This document shows, one piece after another, positions 28,730 through 37,706 of a stretch of DNA of 64,000 bases. The stretch lies in NCBI RefSeq assembly GCF_026627445.1, contig NZ_JAPNLJ010000001.1, positions 1-64,000 on the forward strand, read 5' to 3'. Under the pieces are notes generated by a model. The model worked only from the letters and a program-made list of their open reading frames with translations, did no database searches and was not told the origin of the DNA. This stretch comes from Streptomyces sp. H27-H1. GTDB lineage: Bacteria > Actinomycetota > Actinomycetes > Streptomycetales > Streptomycetaceae. The translations under genes and the position numbers were made by a program. Numbering within the stretch: the first letter of the stretch is position 1; every line of letters starts with the position of its first letter.

Positions 28730-29269
28730 ATGGAGATGCCGAGGAGTGAACGGTCGCAGGACAGCCCCCCACACGGTCTGATCGTGGGCCAGGACGGGAT
28801 GCCGGTCGGCGGCGCCGATGACGAGTCGCGCGAGGTCCCGGTGACGGAGATGGTCGAACAGCCCGCCAAGGTCATGCGGATCGGCAGCATGATCAAGCAA
28901 CTCCTGGAAGAAGTGCGCGCCGCACCTCTGGACGAGGCCAGCCGGGTCCGTCTCAAGGACATCCACGCGGCGTCGGTGAAGGAGCTGGAAGACGGCCTGG
29001 CTCCCGAACTCGTGGAAGAACTGGAGCGCCTCTCCCTCCCCTTCACGGAGGAGGCCATCCCCTCCGAGGCGGAACTACGCATCGCCCAAGCCCAATTGGT
29101 GGGCTGGTTGGAAGGCCTGTTCCACGGCATCCAGACGGCCCTGTTCGCGCAGCAGATGGCGGCGCGAGCCCAGCTGGAACAAATGCGCCGCGCCCTCCCG
29201 CCCGGCTCCTCCCACGAGGACGACGAGGACGGCCCCCACGGCGCCATCCGCTCGGGCCCCTACCTCTAA
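28730..29269 (+). CDS. bpa: bacterial proteasome activator Bpa/PafE
   Basis: ATP-independent ring-forming activator of the 20S proteasome (DUF2587). The 179-residue protein contains the highly conserved core VEQPAKVMRIGSMIKQLLEE, DEASRVRLKDIH and LRIAQAQLVGWLEGLFHGIQ, shared almost word for word with the mycobacterial protein. It ends in GPYL, where the mycobacterial protein has GQYL, the tail that docks into the proteasome alpha-ring. Start: ATG 28730 (MEMPRSERSQ) chosen; ATG 28712 is 6 codons upstream but GAAGG lies only one base before it. Monocistronic between two terminators. Confidence 0.93.
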   Translation: MEMPRSERSQDSPPHGLIVGQDGMPVGGADDESREVPVTEMVEQPAKVMRIGSMIKQLLEEVRAAPLDEASRVRLKDIHAASVKELEDGLAPELVEELERLSLPFTEEAIPSEAELRIAQAQLVGWLEGLFHGIQTALFAQQMAARAQLEQMRRALPPGSSHEDDEDGPHGAIRSGPYL

Positions 29270-29288
29270 ACCACCCCGCCACCCCACC

Positions 29289-29311
29289 GGGGCCGCCCTT
29301 CGGGCGGCCCC
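29289..29311. terminator. strong stem-loop terminator after bpa
   Basis: GGGGCCGCCC-TTC-GGGCGGCCCC, a perfect 10-bp stem with a 3-nt loop, 20 bp after the bpa stop. Confidence 0.75.
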
Positions 29312-29392
29312 GCACCCATACGATCCAGCCCCAGCGCCGCCGCCCCAGACCCTGCACCTCCGCCGGGCAATTCCGGCCCCGCCGGCCTATAT

Positions 29393-29545
29393 CCAGCCCC
29401 GCCGACGTGCCTCCCAGCGGTAGCCGGGGAAGTTTGAGGCGCGGGGTCCGGGGCGGAGCCCCAGGGTCTGTTCAGCCCGTCCGGCGTTTGAGGACCGGGT
29501 CAGGGCCGGGCCCTGGGAACGGTGGAAGGGCGGGGAGGGGACTTC
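29393..29545 (+). repeat. dispersed intergenic repeat, copy 1
   Basis: The gap between bpa and mobA carries the motif series CCAGCCCCGCCG...GTTTGAGGCGCGGGGTC...GGGGCGGAGCCCCAGGG...AAGGGCGGGGAGGGGAC. The same order of motifs recurs at about 44,140-44,225 in the window. It is strongly self-complementary and non-coding. Streptomyces genomes carry many such intergenic elements; function unknown. Here the core is interrupted by a second GTCCGGCGTTTGAGGAC unit. Confidence 0.7.
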
Positions 29546-29641
29546 GCCCGCGCAGCGGCAACGCACGGTGGTCAGCCCGGACCTCAAGAATCCGGTAAAC
29601 GGCGAAGCCCATCCGTCCACGACCCCCCGCATACTCGGGTC

Positions 29642-30550
29642 ATGACCTACGACGCCATCGTCCTGGCCGGCGGCGCCGCACGGCGACTCGACGGAGCCGA
29701 CAAACCCGGCCTCCTGGTCGGCGGCCGCCGACTCCTCGACCGCGTCCTGGACGCCTGCGCGGACGCCCGCACCACCGTCGTCGTAGGCAGCCGCAGGCAA
29801 ACGGCCCGGCCCGTGCACTGGACCCGGGAGGACCCGCCCGGCGGCGGCCCCCTCGCCGCGCTGGACGCCGGGCTCCGGCACACCACCGCCCCGCTGGTCC
29901 TCGTACTCTCCGCCGATCTGCCGTTCCTGGACCGGGAAACCGTCCACTCCCTGCTCCAGGCCCTCGACGCGCCCGGACACGACGCCCGCGACGGAGCCCT
30001 GCTCCGGGACCCGGGCGGCCGCGACCAGCCCCTGGTCGCCGCGTACCGCGCCGAGCCCCTGCGCAGGGAAATCGCCCTGCTGGCCGCCGAACACGGCTCG
30101 CCGGCCGGTCTCCCCCTGCGCGCCCTCACCACCGAACTCGACCTCACCCCGGTCACCGCAGCTGCGCCACTCGCCTCCTTCGACTGCGACACCTGGGATG
30201 ATCTCGCCGCCGCCCGAGCCCGAATCAGAGAGCATGGAACCGTGCTGGACCAATGGATCACCGCCGTCAAGAACGAGCTGGGCATCGACGTCGCCGTCGA
30301 CACCAAGACCCTGCTCGACCTCGCCCGTGACGCCGCGCACGGCGTCGCCCGGCCCGCCGCCCCGCTGACGACCTTCCTCGTCGGCTACGCGGCGGCCCAT
30401 GCCGAAGCCACCGGCGCCGACCCCGCGCAGGCCGTGGCCGAGGCCTCGCGCAAGGCCGCCGAACTGGCCCTGCGCTGGGCCGCGGAAGGCGAGGCCGCGG
30501 AAGGCGCCGGCCCCGAGGCCACCGGCCCCGAAGCGACCGGCTCCGGATGA
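29642..30550 (+). CDS. mobA: molybdenum cofactor guanylyltransferase fused to a DUF6457 domain
   Basis: Transfers GMP to molybdopterin-Mo to make bis-MGD. Of 302 residues, 1-195 are the nucleotidyltransferase: IVLAGGAARRLDGADKPGLLV (start; GG-x-RR-x-G..K pattern), the base-binding LVLSADLPFLD with its Mg-binding Asp, and FDCDTWDDLAAA. Residues about 200-285 (VLDQWITAVKNELGID...) are a small helical domain of the DUF6457 type, which is usually a separate protein in actinomycetes; here it is fused. Overlaps the moeA gene by ATGA. Confidence 0.85.
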   Translation: MTYDAIVLAGGAARRLDGADKPGLLVGGRRLLDRVLDACADARTTVVVGSRRQTARPVHWTREDPPGGGPLAALDAGLRHTTAPLVLVLSADLPFLDRETVHSLLQALDAPGHDARDGALLRDPGGRDQPLVAAYRAEPLRREIALLAAEHGSPAGLPLRALTTELDLTPVTAAAPLASFDCDTWDDLAAARARIREHGTVLDQWITAVKNELGIDVAVDTKTLLDLARDAAHGVARPAAPLTTFLVGYAAAHAEATGADPAQAVAEASRKAAELALRWAAEGEAAEGAGPEATGPEATGSG

Positions 30551-31884
30551 CCGCCGACCCCGGAGCCGGCACCGGAACCGGCACCGACTCCGACGCCGAC
30601 CGCGCCCTGGACCAGGCCCTCGCGCTGGTCAGCCGCGACCCCCGTGGTCCCGCCGCCGACGGCGGCCACCTCGCCGCGACGTGGCTCCGGGCCCGGGAGA
30701 GCGCCACCCGCGCCGGTTCGGCCGTCCGCGGCCGCACCCACCGGGTGCCCCTGCCGGCCGCCCTCGGCGAGGTGCTGGCCGCGTCCCTCGACGCCCTGGG
30801 CGACCTGCCGTCCTTCGACACCTCCGCGATGGACGGCTGGGCCGTGGCCGGGCCCGGCCCCTGGACCATCCGCCCCGGCGAGAGCGCACTGGCCGGGAGC
30901 GAACGCCCCGCTCCCCTCGCGGACGGCGAGGCCCTGCGGATCGCCACGGGTGCCCGGATCCCCGCGGACACCACCGCCGTGATCCGCAGCGAGCATTCCC
31001 GCGAGGCCGGCACCCTGCTGTACGCCGACCGGCCCGTCGCCACCGGCCAGGACATCCGCCCGCGCGGCCAGGAGTGCCGCTCCGGCGACCTGTTGCTGCC
31101 GGCCGGCTCCCTTGTGACCCCGGCCGTCCTCGGCCTCGCCGCGGCCGCCGGGTACGACGAGCTCACCACCCGGCCCCGGCCGCGCGTGGAAATCCTGGTG
31201 CTCGGCGACGAACTGCTCACCGAGGGGCCCCCGCACGACGGCCTCATCCGCGACGCGCTGAGCCCCATGCTGGGCCCCTGGCTGACCCGGCTCGGCGCCG
31301 AGGTGATCGCCGTCCGCAGGCTCGGCGACGACCCGGCGGGCGTCGCAGCACTGCTGGCGGCCGTCACCGGCTCGTCCGCCGACGTGGTCGTCACCACCGG
31401 CGGTACCGCCTCCGGCCCCGTGGACCACGTACACCCCGTACTGGCCGAGGCCGGCGCGGAACTGCTCGTCGACGGGGTCTCCGTACGCCCCGGGCACCCG
31501 ATGCTGCTGGCCCGCCTCGGCGGAGCACCCGGCCAGGGCCCGGTCCGCCACCTGGTGGGCCTGCCCGGCAATCCGCTGGCCGCCGTCTCCGGACTGCTCA
31601 CCCTTGCCGAGCCGCTGCTGCGCGCCCTCGCCGGCCGGCGCCCGCGGCCCCGGTACGTGGTGCCCGTGGAGGGCGACGTACCGGGCCACCCGCACGACAC
31701 CCGGCTCGTACCGGTCCTGCTGACCGAGGATCACGCCGTACCGCTGCGCTACAACGGACCGGCGATGCTGCGCGGGGTGGCCGCCGCGGACGCGCTCGCC
31801 GTCGTACCCCCGCACGGGGCCAGGTCCGGGCAAGAGCTGGAGATCCTCGATCTCCCATGGGCCTCAGGGGGATGTTTCACGTGA
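30547..31884 (+). CDS. moeA: molybdopterin molybdotransferase
   Basis: Inserts molybdate into adenylylated molybdopterin. The 445-residue protein shows the MoeA signatures SFDTSAMDGWAV (N-terminal substrate domain), GARIPADTTAVI, the MoaB/Mog-like central domain with VLGDELL and VTTGGTASGPVDHVHP, and GLPGNPLAAV. Translationally coupled to mobA. The stop codon TGA is part of a parS sequence, so the last residues (CFT) are set by that DNA site. Confidence 0.9.
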   Translation: MTADPGAGTGTGTDSDADRALDQALALVSRDPRGPAADGGHLAATWLRARESATRAGSAVRGRTHRVPLPAALGEVLAASLDALGDLPSFDTSAMDGWAVAGPGPWTIRPGESALAGSERPAPLADGEALRIATGARIPADTTAVIRSEHSREAGTLLYADRPVATGQDIRPRGQECRSGDLLLPAGSLVTPAVLGLAAAAGYDELTTRPRPRVEILVLGDELLTEGPPHDGLIRDALSPMLGPWLTRLGAEVIAVRRLGDDPAGVAALLAAVTGSSADVVVTTGGTASGPVDHVHPVLAEAGAELLVDGVSVRPGHPMLLARLGGAPGQGPVRHLVGLPGNPLAAVSGLLTLAEPLLRALAGRRPRPRYVVPVEGDVPGHPHDTRLVPVLLTEDHAVPLRYNGPAMLRGVAAADALAVVPPHGARSGQELEILDLPWASGGCFT

Positions 31885-32972
31885 AACTTCACGGATCCGA
31901 TGCGATGGCACGCGGCGCCGACGAGAAGCTCGTCTCGCGCCGCATCAAACTGCCCAAGCGCGTCGTCGAAAAACCGCTCCGGCAGGTCACCCGGCGACTG
32001 CTGATGGCACTGTTCGTGATGTCCCTGACGGTCCTGATCGTGTGGATCGACCGCGACGGCTATCACGACAACGCCAACAACAAGGTCGACTTCCTCGACT
32101 GCGTCTACTACGCCACCGTCACACTGTCGACGACCGGCTACGGCGACATCGTCCCGTACAGCAACAGCGCGCGGCTGATGAACGTCCTGCTGATCACCCC
32201 GCTGCGCGTGCTGTTCCTGATCATCCTGGTCGGCACCACCCTGGAAGTCCTCACCGAGCGGACCAGGGAAGAGTGGCGGCTCAGCCGCTGGAGGAATAAC
32301 TTGCGTGACCACACGGTCGTCGTCGGCTTCGGCACGAAGGGCCGCTCCGCCCTCCAGACGCTGCTGGCCACCGGCCTCAGCAAGGAGCAGGTCGTCATCG
32401 TCGACCCCAGCGCCAAGGTGATCGACATCGCCAACGCGGAGGGGTTCACCGGGGTCGTCGGCGATGCCACCCGATCCGATGTCCTGCTGCGGGCCGAGAC
32501 CCACAAGGCCCGTCAGATCGTCATCGCCACCCAGCGCGACGATACGGCGGTCCTGGTCACCCTGACGGCCCGCCAGCTCAACCGCGTCGCGAAGATCGTG
32601 GCGGCCGTCCGGGAAGAGGAGAACGCGCCGCTGCTGCGCCAGTCGGGCGCCGACGCGGTCATCACCAGCGCCAGCGCGGCCGGCCGGCTGCTCGGGCTGT
32701 CCGTGCTCAGCCCGAGCGCGGGCACGGTGATGGAGGACCTCATCCAGCAGGGCAGCGGGCTCGATCTGATCGAGCGTCCGATCACCAAGGCGGAGGTCGG
32801 CAAATCGGTCCGGGACACCGGCGACCTCGTCGTCAGCGTCCTGCGCGGCCACCGGCTGCTCCCGTACGACGATCCGCACGCGAGCCCCCTCCAGCTGACG
32901 GACCGTGTGATCAGCATCGTCCGTGCGGCCCCGCCGACCGGCCCGCAGGTGGTGCTGGGCCCGGCCGACTAG
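31872..32972 (+). CDS. potassium channel with TrkA-N (RCK) domain
   Basis: Two-helix K+ channel, 366 residues. First helix about 42-60 (LLMALFVMSLTVLIVWI), pore helix and selectivity filter STTGYGDI at about 86-93, second helix about 105-125, then a cytoplasmic Rossmann-type RCK domain starting VVVGFGTKGRSALQTLLA with GDATRSDVL, and a TrkA-C-like end. Three starts are possible: ATG 31857, ATG 31872 (MFHVKLHGSD, encoded by parS; AGGGGG directly adjacent) and ATG 31905 (MARGADEKL). 31872 is adopted with little certainty. It regulates K+ or membrane potential, probably ligand-gated through the RCK domain. Confidence 0.85.
   Translation: MFHVKLHGSDAMARGADEKLVSRRIKLPKRVVEKPLRQVTRRLLMALFVMSLTVLIVWIDRDGYHDNANNKVDFLDCVYYATVTLSTTGYGDIVPYSNSARLMNVLLITPLRVLFLIILVGTTLEVLTERTREEWRLSRWRNNLRDHTVVVGFGTKGRSALQTLLATGLSKEQVVIVDPSAKVIDIANAEGFTGVVGDATRSDVLLRAETHKARQIVIATQRDDTAVLVTLTARQLNRVAKIVAAVREEENAPLLRQSGADAVITSASAAGRLLGLSVLSPSAGTVMEDLIQQGSGLDLIERPITKAEVGKSVRDTGDLVVSVLRGHRLLPYDDPHASPLQLTDRVISIVRAAPPTGPQVVLGPAD
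31873..31888. other. parS: parS (ParB-binding) site
   Basis: TGTTTCACGTGAAACT matches the 16-bp parS consensus TGTTTCACGTGAAACA at 15 of 16 positions with an intact 14-bp core. It spans the moeA stop codon and the region where the channel gene starts. Confidence 0.88.
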
Positions 32973-33070
32973 TTGTCGTGGCCGCGATGGTCCGTCGTGA
33001 CCCGGTGAACCCCGCCTGCCACAGAACTGGTGCTGTGGCCGGCCGATGGTCGGAGCGGTAGCCTCCGGCC

Positions 33071-34048
33071 ATGCATGCGATCACCATCGAACAGCCCGGC
33101 GGCCCCGAGACCCTGGTGTGGGCCGAAGCACCCGATCCGGTGGCCGGAGACGGCGAGGTCGTCGTCGAAGTGGCGGCGAGCGCCGTGAACCGCGCCGACG
33201 TCCTGCAGCGGCAGGGCTTCTACAACCCTCCGCCCGGCGCCTCCCCCCATCCCGGCCTGGAGTGCTCAGGGCGGATCTCCGCGATCGGGCCCAGGGTGTC
33301 CGGCTGGTCGGTCGGCGACGAGGTGTGCGCGCTGCTGGCCGGCGGCGGGTACGCGGAGCGGGTGGCCGTACCGGCGGGCCAACTGCTGCCGGTACCGGCG
33401 GGCGTGGACCTGGTGACGGCCGCGGCCCTGCCGGAGGTCGTCTCCACGGTCTGGTCGAACGTGTTCATGGTGGCCGGACTGCGCCCCGGCGAGACCCTGC
33501 TGGTGCACGGCGGATCGAGCGGCATCGGGACGATGGCGATCCAGCTCGCCAAGGCCGTGGGCGCGCGGGTCGCGGTCACGGCGGGCGGCAAGGAGAAGCT
33601 GGCACGCTGCGCGGAGCTGGGTGCGGACATCCTGATCGACTACCGCGAGCAGGACTTCGTGGAGGAGATCCGGGCGGCCACGGGCGGCGCCGGGGCGGAC
33701 GTGATCCTGGACATCATGGGCGGGAAGTACCTGACGCGGAACGTGGACGCGCTGGCCGTGAACGGCCGCCTCGCGATCATCGGGCTGCAGGGCGGGGTCA
33801 AGGCCGAACTCAACCTGGCCACCCTGCTGGCGAAGCGGGCGGCGATCACCGCCACCACGCTCCGGGCGCGGCCCCTGGACGAGAAGGCGGCGATCGTCGC
33901 GGCCGTACGGGAGCACGTGTGGCCCCTGGTCGCGGCGGGCCGGATCCACCCGGTGGTGCACGCCACCTACCCCATGGCGGAGGCGGCCGAGGCGCACCGC
34001 GTCCTGGAGTCGAGCGCGCACGTGGGCAAGCTGCTGCTGACCACCTGA
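33071..34048 (+). CDS. NAD(P)H:quinone oxidoreductase (zeta-crystallin/PIG3 type MDR)
   Basis: Medium-chain dehydrogenase/reductase without zinc ligands, 325 residues. Typical PIG3-like quinone reductase features: AVNRADVLQRQGFYNPPPGAS, substrate loop LLAGGGYAERVAVP, NADPH-binding VHGGSSGIGTMAIQLAKAVG at about residues 143-162, and a C-terminal TYPMAEAAEAHRVLESSAHVGK. Reduces quinones with NADPH. Convergent with the second BCKDH operon across a strong terminator. No clear ribosome-binding site precedes the ATG. Confidence 0.88.
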   Translation: MHAITIEQPGGPETLVWAEAPDPVAGDGEVVVEVAASAVNRADVLQRQGFYNPPPGASPHPGLECSGRISAIGPRVSGWSVGDEVCALLAGGGYAERVAVPAGQLLPVPAGVDLVTAAALPEVVSTVWSNVFMVAGLRPGETLLVHGGSSGIGTMAIQLAKAVGARVAVTAGGKEKLARCAELGADILIDYREQDFVEEIRAATGGAGADVILDIMGGKYLTRNVDALAVNGRLAIIGLQGGVKAELNLATLLAKRAAITATTLRARPLDEKAAIVAAVREHVWPLVAAGRIHPVVHATYPMAEAAEAHRVLESSAHVGKLLLTT

Positions 34049-34076
34049 GCAACGGCCGCGCTCCGGACCCGGAGCT

Positions 34077-34104
34077 CCGGCGGGGCTGATTCCAGCCCCG
34101 CCGG
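34077..34104. terminator. bidirectional stem-loop terminator
   Basis: CCGGCGGGGCTG-ATTC-CAGCCCCGCCGG: perfect 12-bp stem, 4-nt loop, between the convergent quinone reductase (ends 34048) and the second E2 gene (ends 34114). Confidence 0.8.
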
Positions 34105-34113
34105 GGTCCCGGG

Positions 34114-35484
34114 CTACAGGCCGCGCAGCAGCACGGCCGGGGACTCGACACAGTCGGCGACGTACCGCAGGAAGCCGCCCGCCGTGCCGCCGTCACACAC
34201 CCGGTGGTCGAAGGTCAGGGACAGCTGCACGACCTGGCGGACCGCCAGCTCGCCCCCGTGCACCCACGGCTTCGGGATGATCCGGCCCACTCCGAGCATC
34301 GCCGCCTCGGGGTGGTTGATGATCGGCGTGGAGCCGTCGACCCCGAACACCCCGTAGTTGTTCAGAGTGAAGGTGCCGCCGGTGAGGTCGGCCGGGGCGA
34401 GCTTCCCCGCCCGGGCCAGCTCGGTGAGCCGGGCGAACTCGGCCGACAGCGATTCGGCGCTGCGCGACTGCGCGTCCCGGACCACCGGGACCATCAGACC
34501 CCGCTCCGTCTGCGCGGCGAAGCCGAGGTGCACGGCGGGTAGCCGGACAATCTCGTTCGCCGCCAGGTCCACCGTGGAGTTGAGCTCCGGGTGGCTGGCC
34601 AGTGCCGCCGTGCAGATTCGGGCGAGCAGCGCGAGCACCGAGATCTTGGGCCCGCCCGCGGCATTCATCGCCGCCCGGGTCGCCATCAGTTCGGTGGCGT
34701 CGGCGTCGACCCAGCAGGTGGCGTCAGGTATCTCGCGCCGACTGCGCGACAGCTTGTCCGCGACCGCCCCGCGCACCCCCTTGAGGGGGATCCGCGTGGC
34801 GCCCTGCTGGGCGGTGACGGCGGCGGCCGTGGCGGCGGATCCGGCTGCCGGCTGCGCCGGGGCGCGCAGCGCGGCCTCGACGTCCGAGCGCAGAATCAGG
34901 CCCTCGGGGCCCGATCCGTGCAGGGCGCGCAGGTCCACGCCGTGATCCCGGGCCAGCTTGCGCACCAGCGGCGAGATGACCGGCACGGGGCCGGAGCCCT
35001 GCACGGGGGCAGGCGCCTGGGCCGCGGGCCGAACGGCGGTCCGGGCGGCGGCCGGAGCCACGGAGCCGGCCGGCGCGGCGGCCGCACCCGTGTGAGTACC
35101 TTCCGGCACGGCGGAGCCGGGTCGCACCCGCCTCCGACGTGCCGGACGTGAATGGTCCGTGCCGTATCCGACCAGGACGTTGCCCGATCCGGAATCGGAC
35201 GACGGAGCCTGCGCGGGCTCGTCGGACGCCTCGGTGGCCGCCCCCACCGCCACGGTGATGAGCGGTGCGCCGACGGGCAGTTCCGTCCCCTCCTCGCCGA
35301 AGCGGGCGGTGACCACGCCCCCGTAGGGACAGGGCACCTCGACCATCGCCTTGGCCGTCTCGACCTCGACGACCGGCTGGTCGATGGCGACGACGTCGCC
35401 GACCGCCACCAGCCAGCGGACGATCTCCGCCTCGGTCAGCCCTTCCCCCAGGTCCGGCAGCTTGAACTCCATGACCTGCGGCAT
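34114..35484 (-). CDS. bkdH: branched-chain 2-oxoacid dehydrogenase E2, set 2
   Basis: Second E2 acyltransferase, 456 residues: lipoyl domain with Lys45 in EVETAKAMVE, Ala/Pro linker, peripheral subunit-binding domain (ISPLVRKLARDHGVDLRAL), and a CAT domain with LTFDHRVCDGGTAGGFL. ATG 35484 shares a base with the E1-beta stop (TGATG). It is as complete as set 1 and shows no decay, so both complexes are likely functional. Confidence 0.92.
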   Translation of the reverse strand: MPQVMEFKLPDLGEGLTEAEIVRWLVAVGDVVAIDQPVVEVETAKAMVEVPCPYGGVVTARFGEEGTELPVGAPLITVAVGAATEASDEPAQAPSSDSGSGNVLVGYGTDHSRPARRRRVRPGSAVPEGTHTGAAAAPAGSVAPAAARTAVRPAAQAPAPVQGSGPVPVISPLVRKLARDHGVDLRALHGSGPEGLILRSDVEAALRAPAQPAAGSAATAAAVTAQQGATRIPLKGVRGAVADKLSRSRREIPDATCWVDADATELMATRAAMNAAGGPKISVLALLARICTAALASHPELNSTVDLAANEIVRLPAVHLGFAAQTERGLMVPVVRDAQSRSAESLSAEFARLTELARAGKLAPADLTGGTFTLNNYGVFGVDGSTPIINHPEAAMLGVGRIIPKPWVHGGELAVRQVVQLSLTFDHRVCDGGTAGGFLRYVADCVESPAVLLRGL

Positions 35485-36497
35485 CAGTTCTCCCACTGCA
35501 GACGGGCCACGGTGTCCAGGATCCGGTCCACGCCGGGCAGGTGGTGCTTCTCCAGCATCGGCGGCGGGTAGGGGATGTCGAAGCCGGTCACGCGCAGCAC
35601 CGGCGCCTCCAGGTGGTGGAAGCACCGCTCCGTGACCCGGGCGGCGATCTCCGCGCCGGGGCCGCCGAAGCCGCCCGACTCGTGGACCACCACCGCGCGT
35701 CCGGTCCGGCGTACGGAGGCCACGACGGTCTCCTCGTCGAAGGGGACCAGCGAGCGCAGGTCCACGACCTCGAGGTCCCAGCCCTCCTCGCGCGCCGCCT
35801 CGGCCGCCTCCATGCACACCGGCAGGGAGGGCCCGTAGGTGATCAGCGTCGCGCTCGTGCCGGTCCGCCGGACGAGGGCCTTGCCGATGCCGGGTACCTC
35901 CGCGGGCGCCTCCGGCGACCATTCGGCCTTGGACCAGTACAGCCGCTTCGGCTCCAGGAAGACCACCGGGTCGTCGCTGGCTATCGACGCGCGCAGCAGT
36001 CCGTACGCGTCCTCGACCGTCGCCGGGGTCACGACCGTGAGCCCGGGCGTGGCCACGTAATACGCCTCGGAGGAGTCGCTGTGGTGTTCCACACCGCCGA
36101 TCCCGCCGCCGTACGGCACCCGGATCGTGATGGGCAGCGGCATCGCGCCCCGCGTGCGGTTGCGCATCTTCGCCACGTGCGAGATCAGCTGCTCGAAGGC
36201 GGGGTACGCGAACGCGTCGAACTGCATCTCCACGACCGGCCGCAGCCCGTACATGGCCATGCCGACGGCCGCGCCGAGGATGCCGGCCTCCGCCAGCGGG
36301 GTGTCCGTACAGCGGTCCTCGCCGAACTCCTTCGCGAGTCCGTCCGTGATGCGGAAGACCCCGCCGAGGGCGCCCACGTCCTCGCCCATGACGTGGACGG
36401 TCGGGTCCTCGGCCATCGCGTCGCGCATCGCCCGGTTCAGGGCCTGCGCCATGGTCGCCGGCTTCGTGGTCGCCGGCTTCGCCGCCACCGTGGTCAT
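35484..36497 (-). CDS. bkdG: branched-chain 2-oxoacid dehydrogenase E1 beta subunit, set 2
   Basis: Beta subunit of 337 residues with a Lys/Ala/Thr-rich extra N-terminus (AAKPATTKPATMAQALNRAM), VMGEDVGALGGVFRIT and FAYPAFEQLISHVAK. The start ATG overlaps the E1-alpha stop by ATGA; its own stop overlaps the E2 start. The three genes are therefore tightly coupled, unlike set 1, where E1-beta and E2 are separated by 13 bp. Confidence 0.92.
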   Translation of the reverse strand: MTTVAAKPATTKPATMAQALNRAMRDAMAEDPTVHVMGEDVGALGGVFRITDGLAKEFGEDRCTDTPLAEAGILGAAVGMAMYGLRPVVEMQFDAFAYPAFEQLISHVAKMRNRTRGAMPLPITIRVPYGGGIGGVEHHSDSSEAYYVATPGLTVVTPATVEDAYGLLRASIASDDPVVFLEPKRLYWSKAEWSPEAPAEVPGIGKALVRRTGTSATLITYGPSLPVCMEAAEAAREEGWDLEVVDLRSLVPFDEETVVASVRRTGRAVVVHESGGFGGPGAEIAARVTERCFHHLEAPVLRVTGFDIPYPPPMLEKHHLPGVDRILDTVARLQWEN

Positions 36498-37645
36498 GAC
36501 GGATCTCCCTCTTCCTGCTCGGCCGCGTCCAGCTCGGCACGGAGCATGGCCGCCTGTTCGCGCAGCCGGCCGGTCTGCTGCGCGTAGACGTTTTCGAAGA
36601 GGTCCATCGGGTCGAGCACGGGCTGTGCGTTCATCCCGTCGCGGAGCGCCGCAGCCATCGCCTCGGCCGCGTCCTTGGCGGCCTGGATGCCCGCCTCGTC
36701 CAGCAGCCCGCGCGAGGTCAGCTCGCGTTCCAGCAGCTCGACCGGGTCGTGCGCCTTCCAGGCCTCGACCTCGGCGTCGCCCCGGTAGCGGGTGGCGTCG
36801 TCGGCGTTGGTGTGGGCCTCGATGCGGTACGTGACGGCCTCGATCATGGTCGGGCCGCCGCCGGACCGGGCCCGCCGGACGGCCTCGGACAGCACCTCGT
36901 GCATGGCGGCGATGTCGTTGCCGTCGACGAGGCGGCCCGGCATCCCGTACCCCACGGCCTTGTGGGCCAGGGTCGGGGCGGCGGTCTGCTTGGCGAGCGG
37001 GACGGATATCGCGAAGCCGTTGTTCTGCACGAGGAAGACGACCGGGGCCTCCCAGACGGCGGCGAAGTTCATGGCCTCGTGGAAATCGCCCTCGCTGGTG
37101 CCGCCGTCGCCGACCATGGCGAGGGCCACCACGTCGTCACCGCGCAGCCGGGCGGCGTGCGCCAGACCGACCGCGTGCGGCAGCTGGGTGGCGAGGGGGG
37201 TCGAGAGGGGGGCTATCCGCCGCTCTCGCGGGTCGTACCCGGTGTGCCAGTCGCCGCGCAGCAGCGTCAGCGCCTCTACGGGGTCCAGTCCGCGTGCCAC
37301 GGCCGCGAGGGTGTCGCGGTAGCTCGGGAAGAGCCAGTCCCGCTCCTCCAGGACCAGGGCGGCGGCGATCTCGCACGCCTCCTGTCCCACGGTGGAGGGA
37401 TATACCGCCAGACGGCCCTGCCGGGTGAGGGCGGTGGCCTGGGCGTTGTAGCGGCGGCCGCGCACCAGCTCGGCATAGCACCGGCGCATCAGCTCGGGGT
37501 CGAGCCGGTCGGCGGCCGGGGTGCCCAGCACCCGGTACGGCTCGGGGTCCGGGAGCAGCGGGGCGGCATCCGTGCGGGGCCTCCAGGCGGGCGGCGGGGT
37601 GGAGCGGTGGGACGCACCGGCACCGGGCAGCTCTTGGACCGTCAT
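36494..37645 (-). CDS. bkdF: branched-chain 2-oxoacid dehydrogenase E1 alpha subunit, set 2
   Basis: Alpha subunit (383 residues) with the thiamine diphosphate motif VGDGGTSEGDFHEAMNFAAV...QNN at about residues 178-208 and the phosphorylation-loop-like YRIEAHTNADDATRYR. ATG 37645 is preferred: GAGGAG stands 12 nt upstream, whereas the GTG at 37657 abuts it. First gene of the second BCKDH operon; divergent from the Lrp-type regulator gene across 178 bp that carry two operator candidates. Confidence 0.92.
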   Translation of the reverse strand: MTVQELPGAGASHRSTPPPAWRPRTDAAPLLPDPEPYRVLGTPAADRLDPELMRRCYAELVRGRRYNAQATALTRQGRLAVYPSTVGQEACEIAAALVLEERDWLFPSYRDTLAAVARGLDPVEALTLLRGDWHTGYDPRERRIAPLSTPLATQLPHAVGLAHAARLRGDDVVALAMVGDGGTSEGDFHEAMNFAAVWEAPVVFLVQNNGFAISVPLAKQTAAPTLAHKAVGYGMPGRLVDGNDIAAMHEVLSEAVRRARSGGGPTMIEAVTYRIEAHTNADDATRYRGDAEVEAWKAHDPVELLERELTSRGLLDEAGIQAAKDAAEAMAAALRDGMNAQPVLDPMDLFENVYAQQTGRLREQAAMLRAELDAAEQEEGDPS

Positions 37646-37692
37646 GGCGGCGTACACCTCCTCGTGGGAAGCGGGCGGGGAGGACCCCGGGT

Positions 37693-37706
37693 GTGAGGCG
37701 CCTCAC
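37693..37706. promoter_or_regulatory. 14-bp perfect palindrome, candidate operator of the second bkd operon
   Basis: GTGAGGCGCCTCAC lies 48-61 bp upstream of the bkdF start, just downstream of the predicted -10. A dimeric regulator (perhaps the adjacent Lrp-type protein) bound here would block transcription start. Confidence 0.4.

Noticed and set aside
30399-32972. Long plus-strand frame running through moeA into the K+ channel
   Set aside because: The part over moeA is Arg/Pro/Gly-rich shadow sequence; only the part from 31857 onward shows channel motifs.
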